Assembly: GCF_024868665.1 (NCBI RefSeq)
Contig: NC_079902.1
Coordinates: 18,095,450-18,159,449, forward strand
DNA: 64,000 nucleotides
From: Triplophysa rosa
Lineage: Eukaryota > Chordata > Actinopteri > Cypriniformes > Nemacheilidae
Reading direction: 5' to 3'
Part shown: one piece after another, positions 22,999 to 37,900 of the stretch
Layout of the letters: the number at the start of each line of letters is the position of its first letter
How positions within the stretch are numbered: position 1 is the stretch's first letter
Made by a program: the position numbers and the translations under genes
The notes under the pieces: generated by a model
What the model was told of the DNA's origin: nothing
Databases searched by the model: none
Seen by the model: only the letters and a program-made list of their open reading frames with translations

Positions 22999-25900
22999 GT
23001 GATAAAAAGACTGTGCGAGATATCTATATTTCTATGAATTCATGATTCGGTGCAAGTAGGTCAGGCTGAATAAAATTAAAATAAAGGTATTCATTAGCTT
23101 TGGGATTTTTCTGTTTGATGTGTAGAGGATAGCAGAGCTTTATCAAGAAGAGCAATCATCTACAACCCATATAACCACATCCAGCGGGTTTGGTGATGGA
23201 GCTCCGGAAGGACTGGCTGTGCAGCTGGCAGACAGCAAGGCCAAACTACGAAGACTCAAACAGGAACTGTAAGAATACATATTTTTCCCCATTATTATTC
23301 AAATTGATGTGTGAATTAGTTCAGATGTTTTTAATACTTTTGAATAAAAATCTTTCACAGAGAGGATAGATGTGATCAACTGTTGGACTGCAAGCAAGAA
23401 ATGCAAACCATGGAGGAAGAGATTAAGAAACTACAGAAGGAGGTAAATAGGCTGTATTGATAGTAAACATTGTATATCATTATTAAATGACTGATATGCT
23501 TTGTATAGTTAAACACTGAACAGACCCTCATACTGTATATGTATATCAATGACATGTTGTGTGTGTTGGGGTTTGTCAGAACCGAGCGCTACAGGTGGAT
23601 GCGCGTGTGAATCGTGGCCTGAAGGATGAATTGGACTGTCTGCGGGAGCGCGCAGCCAGAGTAGAGCAGCTGCAGGTGGACCTGAAAAACTCCACACATC
23701 GACTGCGCAGCATGGAGCTGTACCGCACACAACTGAAGGTAGTATAGCAATATACATCAGGCTGAAATATAGTGTCAGGGTTTGCGTGGCGGAGAACCCA
23801 ATTGCAGGCGACAAGGACGTAAGGGGTTAACCAAGAATATATTTATTGAACAAAAACAAAAGTATAAAACAAAACACCCACGATGGGGAAAAAAAACAAG
23901 GAAACAAGATAACACGAAGCAGATAGGACATAGATTAACTAAGACTGGGTAAACGGAACAACACTAGACAAACGCTAAATAACAGACTTACAAAAACTCG
24001 ACTTGACTTCGGAATCTTCACACTGAACACTAGAACGGACAGGAACAAGCACAAGGTACAGGGTACACAGGTACAACGCAAGAGCACAGAACAATGAAAC
24101 ATGAGGACTATTTAACGGGGAATACAAACAAAGGAAAATTGACGAGGGCAGGTGGAGAACATTAGACACGGCAGGGAAGCAATACAGGAAACGAGAGGGG
24201 CGGGGTCAATGACAAGACACGAGAAAGCACATGAGATGTAAAAACGTAAACAGCTCATGGCTTTCTCACATAAAACCTAAGGACTCCTGCCACACGACTA
24301 GAAATTCAGAAACAAGAAGGCAGGACCGTGACATATAGTATATCACAGGATTGAATGAAATGAGGGTGAGTCAATGTCGAATTTATTGGGTGATGGATAT
24401 TTTTAAGTGAACTATTCCCTAAACGTATTTTATTCTTTCTCTGGATCACTCCAGGAGCAGCAGCAGTACTGTGTCTCCCTCCAAGAAAACAAAGCTCTGC
24501 TGGAGGAGCAGCTCGGCAATGCTCGCGCACGCTGCACGGCTCTGCGGGAACTCGAGAAGGAAAATCTTCTACTTAGGCAGAAACTTGTGCATATGGAGAG
24601 TGTATGTATGACTTAATAAACTATATTTATCTTGTGTTGGGTTAAAAATGAGCTCCTAAAACCTTTCACCGTATTAAAAGTATAATTACATATATTAAGG
24701 ACAGCATTTGTAATGCTGTATAATTGTATGTGTGTAGGAGCGAGATGTGGAGAGACAGAGGGTGGACGAGCTGTTGGAGATGAATATGAGTCTGCAGGTG
24801 GATCTGAAGTGTCAGGCTCATTCTGGTGTCACCCAGAGTATGACTCATCAGCATTTCCTCCAATCAGAGCTGGAGTCTGATGATGAAGTTCAGGAGATGA
24901 ACATTCCTGAGATCGGTATGAATAATTCACACATGATTTGATGTTATGAATAGCTATTGCTAGATCATTGGATTCATTAGTTAAGCCATGTATCTGTAAT
25001 TCCAGCTGTCATTTTACCTCAGTAGATATTTAAGAATACATATAGCTTGACCCATCTTTGAAGGCTCGTTCACACCAAGGACAATAACTATTAAGTTTGA
25101 AAATCTACTTTTAAGAGAATAGCAAAGTCCACACCACAACCATAGTTATCTTTTTAGTTATCGCTTTCAGAGTGATCAGGCCTTAAAGGGATAGTTCACC
25201 CAAAAAATGAAAATTCTGCTGTTCCAAACCTGTAAAAATGTCTTTGTATGGTTGAACACAAAGAAAGATATTTGGAAGAATGTTAGCAACTATGATTTCT
25301 GAGACACCATTGTCTACCATAGTAGAAAAAATGATTGTATGATTTTATTGTTCTATTGAATACAAAATTTGATATTTTGAAGAATTTAGGAAAACAAACA
25401 ATTCTGGGGGACCTTTGACTATTTAAAATTTTCCTACTATGGTAGTCAATGATGTCCCAGAAATGTCAGTTGCTAACATTTTTCCAAATATCTTTCTTTG
25501 TGTTTAACAGAATATTTATATAAGTTTGGAACAACTTGAGGTTGAGTAACTCATGACAGAGGGAACAGTTCACCCTAAAATAAAATTCTGTCATTATTTA
25601 CACACCCTCGAGTTGTTCCAAATCTGTATGAATTTTTTTGTTCCGTTGAACACAGAGAAAGATATTGGGAAGAATGCTTGTAACCAAACAGTTCTTGTCC
25701 ACCATTGACCATGGAAAAATTAAAATGGTAGTCAAAAGTGCCCCAGAACTATTTTCTTTCCTAAATTCTTTCAAATATCTTCTTTTGTGTTTAACAGAAC
25801 AAAGACACTTATAAAGCAAATTTTCCTACTGTGGTTTGGTTCCTACTATGGTTTGCTTACAAGCATTCTTCCAAATAGCTTTCTCTTGAGGGTGGGTAAA

Positions 25901-28900
25901 TAAAGACATAATTTTCATTTTTTAGTTTCATTCAGTTTCTTTAACATTCACTCTTAAAAGAACAATTCAACTAAAAATGAATTTTGACAATTTAAATGAA
26001 TGGGAGTGCATGCTAAGCATAAAAACAAAATACAGAAAACTTAAGTACTGAATAAATATCTTCTCAATGATTTTAGAACACAAAACCTTATGTTGTGTAC
26101 TACTTTAAACCTAGAAGACTACTGTCATTATGCTTTGTCATTTATGTGTCCTCATTCAGTTTTTTATTTTTGCCTAATGTCTTTTGTTTTGTTTTACTGA
26201 AGGAAGAAAATCGTATGGGTTTACCACATGAAAGAATATTGTGGTGCACTTTAGTATTTACTATAGTAAACTGTGGTAAAATAATTGGATACTATAGTGT
26301 TTTTGAAACATACCACAGTAAAGTATAATACAGTATACTGTTTAGCAATTCACTACAGCTAATACAACAAATACTTTAGTGTAGATAAAATACTACTACA
26401 GTATACTATACTATAGTAAATAAATATATAGTATATTTATTTATATATATACTGTAAGTATATCGAGTTATTTTTCAATGTGGGTAAAACCCCATAGTGA
26501 GTACTGATGGCATAATTGAATGATACATCCTTTGGTTTGTACTTTATGTGGTCACATGTGTCTACCTTGTGTGATTTAGATCTTAAACCTCTGAGTGAAG
26601 AGGTTACCGAGGCTTCCTCGCTGAGGCTTCTGGGAGCTGAAAATGAGAACGCTGAACTGAGAAGACGTCTAGAGCGCCTGCAGGCCGAACAAGAGGTCAG
26701 CAGTCAAGGGTGTTTCACCAGTTTCATCATCTCATACATACAGACCGATGAGTAAACTCTCATGTTCCTCCTGTAGGCTCAACACAGGAACTCCCCCGAG
26801 GTGATGGAGGATCTCCAGAAACGGACGGATCAACTCTCCCAAGAGCTTCAAACCACAATCAAAGAGGTGAGCCACTTGAGACAGAGAAGAGGATTTTAAA
26901 CATGGTTATCGTAAGTGTTCAGTCGGCTTTTTTCTTCGTCCTCATCTCAACTTTTGAATCAGGCTTTTTCAATTCTCTTTCAACCGTTAGCTGAAGCATC
27001 TGAAGAATGAAAATACCGGCTTGAAGTTAAGTCTGGAAGAGCTGAGGACAAAACAGAAACAGGAGGACATAGAGGAAGACGGAAAACTCTCGGAGGGAAA
27101 CGAAGAGAGAAAGCTAATAATCCCAAGAGGAGAATGTGAAGGAAAAGACACAAGAAAAGAGAGACAGGACAGAAAAGAAGAAAGAGAACGAGAAATAATA
27201 AAAACCCTCAGAGAGGATGGAGAGGGGGGAGAGGGGGGTGACGTAATCCTCAGTGAGAGAAAAAAGAAGGTTAGAGATGAAATGAAAAGCAGAGAGAGAG
27301 GAGAGGCTGAGGGTGAGAAGGAAATTCAGAAGAAAGACATTACAGAGGAGATATCCCAGCACAGCGCTGACACCCAGACAATCACACAGATGGAGACAGG
27401 GGAAGAGAAATTCTCCCAGGACACCCTTGACCTGCATAACCAGCTTCAGCAGGCTCTGGAAGAGGTTGACAGACAGGCCTCGCTAGCCCAAGATCTCCGC
27501 TCTAGACTGGCAGAGCAAAGTAAGAAGGTCTTGGAGGCCGAGCACAAGATGGTTTTCCTCGAGGCTGAAAACCAGAGGTTGAAGAAGGCGGCGGAAACCC
27601 TAACGGGGGCCAGGAAACAAATAGAGGTAATGTGCCACAAGTTATGTCACGAAACAACTGTAATTATTTCATGATTACTTCATTACAACACAGTGAAAAC
27701 TCTTTCACTATCCACTCAAAAACAGATAATGGTCCAGTCGATAATGGCAACTCACCAAATAAAACAGAGGCTCCCTGCCATTAGCAATTAACAAGAACAT
27801 CCAGTATTCTTACTTCAACCCCCTACTGCCTAGATAGGTTAAAAAAGCATCCAAACCATCACACATGAACAATCTGGAATACTGTACCAAGGCTGGAACT
27901 TAAAAGTTGCTTCACATCAATAAAAGCAAAAATGCATAGCACTCTTGTTTCAAAATGTAATATGCCCAGTTGGTCACAGTAAAAAAAAATATATATATAC
28001 AGTTATAGTGAATAACAACACGTTTCCACCAATGCCACTAACAACAATTATTGTAAATAGAATGACATTATACTGGGTTATGATGCCATACCAAGCGATG
28101 ACATCATAATGGGTATTGCCGAAATAAGTGTACTGTGATGATATCGTAATGAGTGATGATGTCATAATAAACGATGCCATTATGAATGTCACTGGTAATG
28201 TCATAATAAGTAATGCCATAACAGGTTTGTTCGACTTCATGCAGCGCCACTCAGACCGATCTATGTGTGACATCACAGTACCGCAAAAAAGAGCCGACTG
28301 CTCTGTGTGCTTTTTACACTCTCACGATGCTGTGATGTCACAAGCAGAATGATTTAAGTCAAACACGAAGTCTAAAGTCAAACACGCCTAATGATTGGTC
28401 ATAACGAGTGATGATGTCATACTGGGTGATGATGATAAATATATATGCCACAACACCTGTGTCTATACATCTACAGCTGAAGTCAGTTGAACCGTTGTAA
28501 ACACACACAGAGGAGTACTTAAAACAAATCACCTTGTTAACCCTTGTGTGGTGTTCATATTTTTGTTACTCAGCCAGAGTTGGTGGGTCTAGTGGACCAG
28601 CTGCAATTTGAGGTTTTTAATTCAACACAATCAAACACTTTATGTTAAAATAATTAAAAGATGTTTACTTCATCTCTCAGCAATCTAAACAAGCATATAT
28701 GGTTAATATTCGCCTTGTACCTTTGTTAGATCACATTTGTTAATTGAAGTGCTCCACGTTTTTTTGCGGGAACGGCAGTGGCAAACAGAAAACTCACACT
28801 TACACACACTCTCTCTCACACACGCACACAGAAACACACACAAACATACTAAAAGGAGGCCCAGACATGAAGAGGACACAATAAAGATACACAGAACCTA

Positions 28901-31900
28901 CAGTTTCCACAATTTTATAATCCCTGGGTCCAGTGGACCCGAACATCCTGTATGTAATATAAACGTGTAGGGGGGTATACAGTGTGCGGTCGTTGAAAAT
29001 TGGTCCTGATGTATGTTCTTTACAGAAAATAAGGCAAGGCCAATGAGTTTGAATTTGAAAAAATTATGAACTGTATAATTTTGCTTTTGATAGAAAATGA
29101 AAACGGGTCCCACAGACCCGAACACCATACAAGGGTTAAAGTAATAGATTGAGTACCCTTTTTGGAACCCCGCCCCTTGTCCCAGCAGAGATCTGTGCAC
29201 GCTACTGACTGTAAGATTGCTGGGTCGATTCCCACAAGAAACAAACTGTCAGATGTACCCTTGAGCGTGGCTCTTAATCTGAGATTGTTGCAGTGTGAAC
29301 TGCTTTGGATAAGGCATCTGCTACATGACTGCTTGCTGTGTTTATTTGTCAGGTGCTGCAGGGCGAGTCTATGCAGCAGGAGGAGGAACTAATGCGTCTG
29401 CGCAGTCAGGTGGAGTTTCAGAAGATGGAGGCTGCAGTGATTGCTCAATTAGAGGGAGACAGAGCCGCGCTGGAAAGAGAGCGAGAGACACTCAAAGCCA
29501 CTATAGACTCGCTCAGAGCTGCAGTACGCAAAGTGAGCCAGGTCCCTTGTTGGGCTTTCTGTAAAACACAAGATCTGAATTGAATGTCTGGCGAGAGGTT
29601 GTGATTAATGGTGGCTGCCTTAAAAATATGCTGTAACAATGAGTGAATATTAAAAACCAATGGGAAAAAGTGCTATAAATAGCTAAAATAAAAATACATT
29701 CATTTGAAATGTTTTAGAACAGTTAGACTCAATATGTGTTGTTTTTCATTGATGACCAAACTGTTTTCTCATAGGGTGATCAGTTAGAGCTCACTAACCA
29801 AAACCTTAAGGCAGACATTGAAAGGCTGGGGAGAACTTTGGAGTCGGCCAGGCGTCGTGAGGAAGAGTTAGAAGCCGAACTCAGAGATTCTGGCCTGGAG
29901 GCGGAGTCTCTGACTAGAGGGCGGGAAGAAGCTCTGTTGGAAGTCACACGATTGGAGCAGGAGAAAGAGGCGTGTCAGGTGGAGCTGGACGGCCAACGGC
30001 GTGAACAAAGACAAAAAGAAAGAGAGTTGGCCAGACTCCGACAGCAGCTGGAAAGCACAACGTCTGCACTAGAGCACAGTAACCAAAGAGCCTGCAATTT
30101 GGAAGCACAAAACAGGTAAAGACAAACAGATGGACTGCAGAATTACCCTTAATTGTGTCTTGTACTCATGTACTCACCCAGATTTCCAAACTTTTATTAC
30201 AGAACATTACACACATTGTTTTTTTATCTTGTGAAACAACTAGCTTGAGAATAACATTTAAATCACTCACATCTATCATCTGCCCACAGACGGATGTGTC
30301 AGGAGATTTCTCAGTTTAAAGATACATGTGCACAGTTAGAGGAGATACAGAAGGATAATCAGGAGCTCAGTATAGTCAACGCTGAATGCAAGGCCCAGAT
30401 TGAGTCTCTTACAAAGGTCGGTGTTCACTGTGTGGTCTGAATGATAAATGTGCAAGGTTATTATAGTTTACTAAAACTATTAAAACAACTCTGTTAATTG
30501 AAATCAAATCAAATCAAATATTAGCCTAAATATTATTTAAAAAAGTAGGCTAGATAAAAATGAGAAATGTTGCCTCAGCAATAAACTGAAATAAATGTAA
30601 TCCGAGGCACTAAAATTATTAACAGAAAAGAAATGAAAACAATACATTAAAACGAAAATGAATTAAACTTACATAGCAATAATCAAATGACAAATTATAT
30701 GAAAACTAAAAATATAAAAATGAAAGCAAATTCAAAATGTTAATAAAACTACAGTTAAACTAAAAACAAAACTATAATAACTCTGTGAAGGTGTTGTGTC
30801 TTAAAATTAATCCTTTGGAGCACCACAATTCACCACAGGCTTTATTTTGCAATTACATTGTATAAATTAAAGCCCCACTTAAGGTCCCATTGAGTGGAGA
30901 TCTGGTGAAGTGGGCCACTTTGACTCGTTTTTTCCACCAGTAATTGCTTTCGAGTTGCTTTCTTATCCAAAAATCCTCAACACAATTGCTTAAGCTATTT
31001 GTACAATCGTGAATTTTTAAGGGGTCATATAATAAAAAATAGATTTTCTGTGATCTTGTTTCCTGTGGCTCAGTGGTTAGAGCATGGCACTAGCAATGCC
31101 AAGGTCATGGGTTTGATCCCAGGGGATTGCACATAGTCAGAAACAAAAATGTATAATACAATGCAATGTAAGTCACTAAAAGCGCCTGCTAAATGCATAA
31201 ATGTAAATGTTGTTTCAAGTAATGGAGTTCATTGTACTATAAAACACACTATCACTGTTTAAAATCTCAAAAAGACCATTTATTAAAGTGATAGTTCACC
31301 CAAAAATGAAAATTCTGTCATCATTTACTCACCATTTTGTCATGTCAAACCATGTATAACTTTTTTTCTTCCACAAAACACAAAAGAAGATATTCTGAAG
31401 AATGTTGTACTGGACACCATTCACTTACAATGATTTTGTGTCCATACAATAGAAGAGAATGGGTGCTGGCGCAGTTCGGTTACCAACTTTCCACAAAATA
31501 TCTTCTTTTGTGTTTTGCGGAAGAAAGTAAGTCATACAGGTTTGAAATGACAAGAGGGTGATTAAATGATGACCGAATGTTTGGGTGAACTATCCCTTTA
31601 AAACTAATTTGCAAAAACAACTTGTTCCAAAATCCTTGGATTAATGATTATAGGAACTGGCTAATTTATGATTTGATATGACAGTTATGATCGCTAAATC
31701 CAAAAGAGACATCTTGTTGGTTCAAAAAGTGATTTGAATATTTTGATAACGTCTAACTTTAATAACCTTTCTTACAACCAGGAACTGTCTAATGAGAAGA
31801 CCCAGTCTCAAGAGTTTTCCAGTCAGGTAACACGACTCAACCACACACTTGAGGAGATGCAGAGCAAACTTGAAATGGCAGCTACACAACATCAAGAATC

Positions 31901-34900
31901 TACTTCGGAGGCCGCTTTATCACCCTCCGACTCACACGCACAGCGGATAGAAACTTCTGTATCAAACACGGAGGCTCTGCAGCTGACAGCAGACCCCCAG
32001 GAGACCACTGTCAGAACTGTAGATAAGGTTAACCACAACCAGGGCTCTGGGCCCGCAGACTCCCCCTGTGCAACAGAAGACTCGGAAAACGCAGAGAACA
32101 AGCAAGCTCGTACAACGCTGGGAAGCCAGGAGGCTTTGAGTCAGAGACTGATAAATACAGAGAGGGAGGTGAGATAAAACGCAAAACAATAATGCTCTGT
32201 TAAATGTCATTACATTTTCGGACCCACGGGGCCACCTGACACCCTTCTTTAATTAAACGCTGTTAATGCTGTTCAGGCATCGTGATAACATTGCCTCTAC
32301 ATATGCTGAATTCTATTCATCTGCTTGTATCCCAGAATGCCGTGCTGCAGCATGAACGAGACATATTGTTGGCTCAGCTGACTCAGTCTCAGTCAGGCTG
32401 CACTCAGCTCAGGGAGCAGTTGGATACCCTGCAGCGCCATTCCATCTCGCTGCAAGAAAACTGCAGTAAATTACAGGCCCTCAACACCAAACTACAGGTA
32501 AGCGCATGATTGAGTGTGGGTTGCTTGTCTGGAAATGGACCCTTGATGCTGAACTAAAGGCCAATGTACAGGTGCTGGTCATATAATTAGAATATCATCA
32601 AAAAGTGGATTTATTTCACTAATTCCATTCAAAAAGTGAAACTTGTATATTATATTCATTCATTACACACAGACTGATATATTTCAAATGTTTATTTCTT
32701 TTAATTTGATGATTATAACTGACAACTAATGAAAATCCCAAATTCAGTATCTCAGAAAATTAGAATATTACTTAAGACCAATACAAAGAAAGGATTTTTA
32801 GAAATCTTGGCCAGCTGAAAAGTATGAACATGAAAAGTATGAGCATGTACAGCACTCAATACTTAGTTGGGTCTCCTTTTGCCTGAATTACTGCAGCAAT
32901 GCGGCGTGGCATGGAGTCGATCAGTCTGTGGCACTGCTCAGCTTTTCAAACTCGTTATTAACATTTCACTGGCCACGCTCTTTCATTATATCATTTCTTT
33001 TTCCTCAGGTGGAACAGGCCACTCGGAGCTCCGACCATGCATCGGTGCTGGCACGTTGCAACGAGAGCGAACTTCGCTGTGCGGCTCTGGATGCTGAATC
33101 GAGGGTGTGGCTAAAGGAGAAGGAGGAGTCAGTGATGCGTCTGGAGGCTTTAAGGCGGGACCATGAGAGACTGACATCTCTACAGCAGAGGCAGGAGGCG
33201 GAGCTAGAAGAATTGTTGGCTAAACATCGCCAGCTGAAAAGCAGCAATCGCAGTCTGGAAGCTCAATATAAAGAAATCGAGGTCAGGTACGGGTACATAA
33301 ATTATGCACGTAAGAGGATGAAGAGCAAAAGGGATGAGAAACCAGCTATTTTTTGTAGATAGATATATAGATGTAATATATACAGTACATTTTATATAAC
33401 TCATTACTACATGACTTATTTTGAAAACCAAAGCACACGCTATGAGAGCTCCAAGCGTTCTTATATTTTTCGCCATGCTCGCTTCCACTTACTTTTGGCC
33501 GTATGTATATGACATGATTAAAAAAAAAAAAAAAAAAAAAAGAAAAAACAAAAAAAAAAAAAAAGAAAAAAAAAAATTGCGATAGTTACATGTATCGATA
33601 TTTCTCTGCACAGCCCTAATAGAAACAATATTTTTATTTGAAATTTGGGAGACATATTATTAGTAGTTTACAGAATAAAACAAAAATGATTATTTTAAAT
33701 AAAGACAAACTTGAACACAGTAGGCCTAAATACTACAAATACAAAACAAAACACTAACAATTTATATTTGTAATATTTAAGCATATAATTTCAAAACTGT
33801 CTTTAGGACTGATTAAAAATGTATATATTCAATGCAAGTCATTTTGGATAAAAGAGTCTACCTAATACATAAATGTAAATGTATAAGGACAGAGCATACA
33901 TAAAATTATACACTATTAATAACATTGTCTGTTACACACTTTGTACATACAGTAAATGATCTCTTACTTTATTATATAGCAAATGACCTTTTATTCCAGT
34001 CTGGTAAAATACTCTAAATACTGTGCCCGTCTAGATATAAGGAGCTATTAGATCGAAAAGCTCAACTGGAGGAGGCAGAAGAATCGATGCGTATGAAGCG
34101 AGAGAAAATGGAGAGAGTGACACAGGGCCAGTTGGAGAGTGAGAAAGAGCTGGAGAGACTGAGAATGGACAATGAAAGGTGAGAAGTCATTACTGAAGTG
34201 ACCGCAACACCAAGCTGAAGTTACAGTCAAGCAGATTCATAGAAAAGAGGAAGTGATGTCAAGTGCCCACCAGAGTTTCGCCACAGCATGAGTCACAGCC
34301 CAGTTTCTAACAGTCGTTGCCATGGTGTGATAGTTTATGTTTGTAAAGCTTGTTATTTTGTGAGCAGGATGAAAGGAAGGATTTTACATAACAGCCTCGG
34401 TAGGAGGCATAATACATTTATTTGGCATGTGAAGTTTGGTGGATAGCTGTGTGTGTTAGTTTAGATTGGTGCTTTGATCAGATGTTGTTTAGACGATAAG
34501 CTGTATGGATGAATTGTTGCATAGAGAGATTGTAAGGGTGAAGCTCACAAAAACATGTCTGTATTTTACTCCCCCCAAAATGTTTGCATAATGAAAATAA
34601 GATCGGGCCCATTTGAATCACTTAGACTTACAAATGAGCCCAAGCAATGCAGTATTATGGTTTCTTATTATTTTTAATAGCGAGTGCCTCTTTGGATCAT
34701 TAAGACTTTTCATATTATTATGACTATTCATATTATAATCCCCCATATTTTCTTTTTGGTTTGGTGTGAAATATGACCCGGATATGTTTTTGACTGTCTT
34801 TATGAGATTCACCCATTGATTGACTCTATTGATTACCTGTAGATACCAGAGCCTGCAGAAGGAGTGGATTCAGGTTCAGTCCGAGCTGTTGGCTCAGAGT

Positions 34901-37900
34901 TCAGTTCTGCGGGCAGAGATGAGCGCGGCACAGCTTGAACGGACCAAACTGGAAGGAGATCTCAATACCCTTAAAGAACAGAACCAACAGATGGATCTTA
35001 ACTACGTTCGTCTCAGCAGCCAGTACCAGGTCTGAGAACATTTAAACACATTTTCGCAGCATCGCAAATTAAAAAGAGTAGGGTCTGAAATTCAGAGAGT
35101 TTTTCTTGAAAACACTGAAAAGTTACATGTGATTTTGATGTTAAATGCGCATTTAATTCATAATGATATTATTATTTAATAAAATATAATTATTAACTAT
35201 TAAGTTTGAGTTAATAATAACTTAATGTTATATTAAGTTATTATATTTAATAATATTTCATTATTAAGATTCTTCACTATTTCAAAGTCACTAATTAAAT
35301 GTGTGACATTGACTACATAACCGTCTTTTACAAAAGGTCAGATTTCTTTGCTTCCTCTGAAACACACGAGATGTTATTTTGAGCATTCTCAAATTCTGCT
35401 GGGTTTCACTCAAACCATATTGAGTGCATACTGTTATAAAAGCAAAAGTTAAAACAAAATTCTCAACCTCAAGCAGTCAAAATTTCCCTCCATATATATT
35501 TTGACAACAAATTGCTGCTGTCCTTCCGAAACCTTCTCCATATCTCCATATTTCGTGATTTTTATAGTTTGCCATAAATCGTTATTAGTCACCCTTTATG
35601 TTTGTCACTGGTTTTTGCAAATATATAACCAATTAAAAGTATGTTTTTCATTTCCTGAAAAACTGAAAATTCAGACATTTTTATTTTAATAATCAGTAAA
35701 AAGTCAAATATTTTGAACACTGAAAAATATGTAATATGAATCACATTAACTTTATTGTGAATAGTTTGATAATCCCGGCCCTATTATGTATGTATGTGTG
35801 TTACAGCTCCTTACCCAATTGAAAGCGAACATGGAAGAGGAAAACCGACATTTAGTTGAACAGAACCAGAATCTAGCCAAAGAAAACAAAGCTCTGCTGG
35901 AGAGCAGTATGGAGAGCAAAGACCAGCACCACAACCAGCAGAGAGAATACCAGTAAACACACACACACACACTTCCACATGTACCAAGACATACATAAAA
36001 AAATAAACGTTTACACATAGCACACCAAAGCCTAATGTATATTAATAACCTTATGCCGTACTATTTTACAATAATGATTATTTATAGTGGAACATTGGCT
36101 TTCAACAGTGGACCACCTGCATCTGTGAATAGCCTTCATCTTTTCTCTCTCATCTGTCCATCTCTCTCTCTCTCCACCCCAGTGACAAGCTCAACGAGCT
36201 GCGCAGGGAGAAGCAGAAGCTGGTGGAGAAGATAATGGATCAATATCGAGTTCTGGAGCCGGGTCTGCCCGGCATGTGTCCACCCAAACAGCCAAAGTTA
36301 GTCATCCTTTAACATCTGTCTCTAGCAGACCTTCTCGCTATGCACTCATGCCTTTACTCAGTGTTTAAATTACAGGGAGGGCAAGACCCCCTAGGTCCTG
36401 TTATAGCCCACCTAGTCACTTTGAATATTTTATACACATACATAACTGCAGAACAGGAACTGTAAATATGACTTTACAGTAAATAAACATACTTCTTTTT
36501 TATGCAACTTTGACTTTTTTCTATAATCTACATTCAAACATAGCAACTGCCCTCCCTGTTGTCTCACCTATGTAAAATGTACAACCCTCAAATCACCTAA
36601 ACTGTCTTGTGGCCGCAGGAAGTCAAACTGGATAGCGGACCGCATGAAGAAGCTGATCAAGCCGAAAGGTGGAAGCAAAGAAGGACGTGCTCTTTTTATT
36701 GCCTCCGGAAGTATAGAGAACCTCGCAGATGCCGTGGACGGCACGCCTGGTTCTTCGGCCACGGTGCCCGGTGAGAACGGCAGAGCTGTTGCTTGTGTAA
36801 TAACATTAGACGTATTACACCACAGAGTGGAAGAGAGTGCCAATAAGTTAAGACTGCAGGGTTCCCTGGAGTCTGTAAAACACAAAAAGGTCCCCCAAAG
36901 CCTATAACAATGAATGATGCTGTTACCCCACCACATTACGCCTTTCCTTTCTTGGATCACAACCAGACATAGTAATTCTGTGTTTATGTGAGGGAGCAAT
37001 AGAATGGAATTTGGAGATCAGATGAATATTGTGCTGATTGTGTACAACAGAGTGTAGATGCTATTGATTTTTACAGGGGTATAAATACTAAAGAGAGTGT
37101 TTATGATATATGTTCTGTGAAAATATATCATGGACATTACATTTTTTTCCAACAATGAGATTTTAGGCAAGTTAAAGAAATTGTATATTTTGTGTAATTC
37201 ATCATCGTATTTCACCCCAAGATATTTCCATAATAACACCATCAAGATTTTTTGCACTATAGCATTTATTACAGAATTGAATGTGCTCAACAGTAAATCT
37301 TTTAATCTGTTATTTATTTTATATTAAAATGTATATTTTAATATGTACTTTGTAACGAATAATGATCTTACACAGAGTCATTTTTGCATTATAGTCATGA
37401 GAGTTTTGGGGACTTCATTGTCCTATACAGCAGTGTCACAATGATGAAATTTTATATGAATGAAATGAATGAATGAAAAATAGAATTTACATTTTTACAA
37501 TTTGGGAGTGAAATACGAGCTAGACAAGTTTGGAGAGATTCACCCAAACATATCTATCCTTAAAATCTTTTAAACAAAATCTTGTTCTAAAGATTTATTG
37601 TTAACAAAAATACATCTGTCACTATTTCACCCTTTAGTTCATGAGCAGGATCCCATCAGTGCTCCAGTCTCTCCAAGTGTACTTAGGAGAGCCTCATCCC
37701 AGGCTGAATCTGAAGACCAGCCGAAAGTGAATCTGCGGACTGGTCGGCGTAAATTGGGCTCCAGGCACGGCTGGGCTCTCGGCAGGGGCAGAGGAGGAGT
37801 CTCCCAGTCCTTCAGTCCCGGTGACCAGCATGCACAACCTCGCATCCGCCTGCGCTCGTCCCACACAGCTTCCACAGCCATCTGGGAACACGACGGCAGC

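Noticed and set aside
32867..33097. 76-residue frame across the end of intron 20 of ccdc88b
   Set aside because: Its left part is a dispersed repeat and the right part reads exon 21 in the wrong frame.
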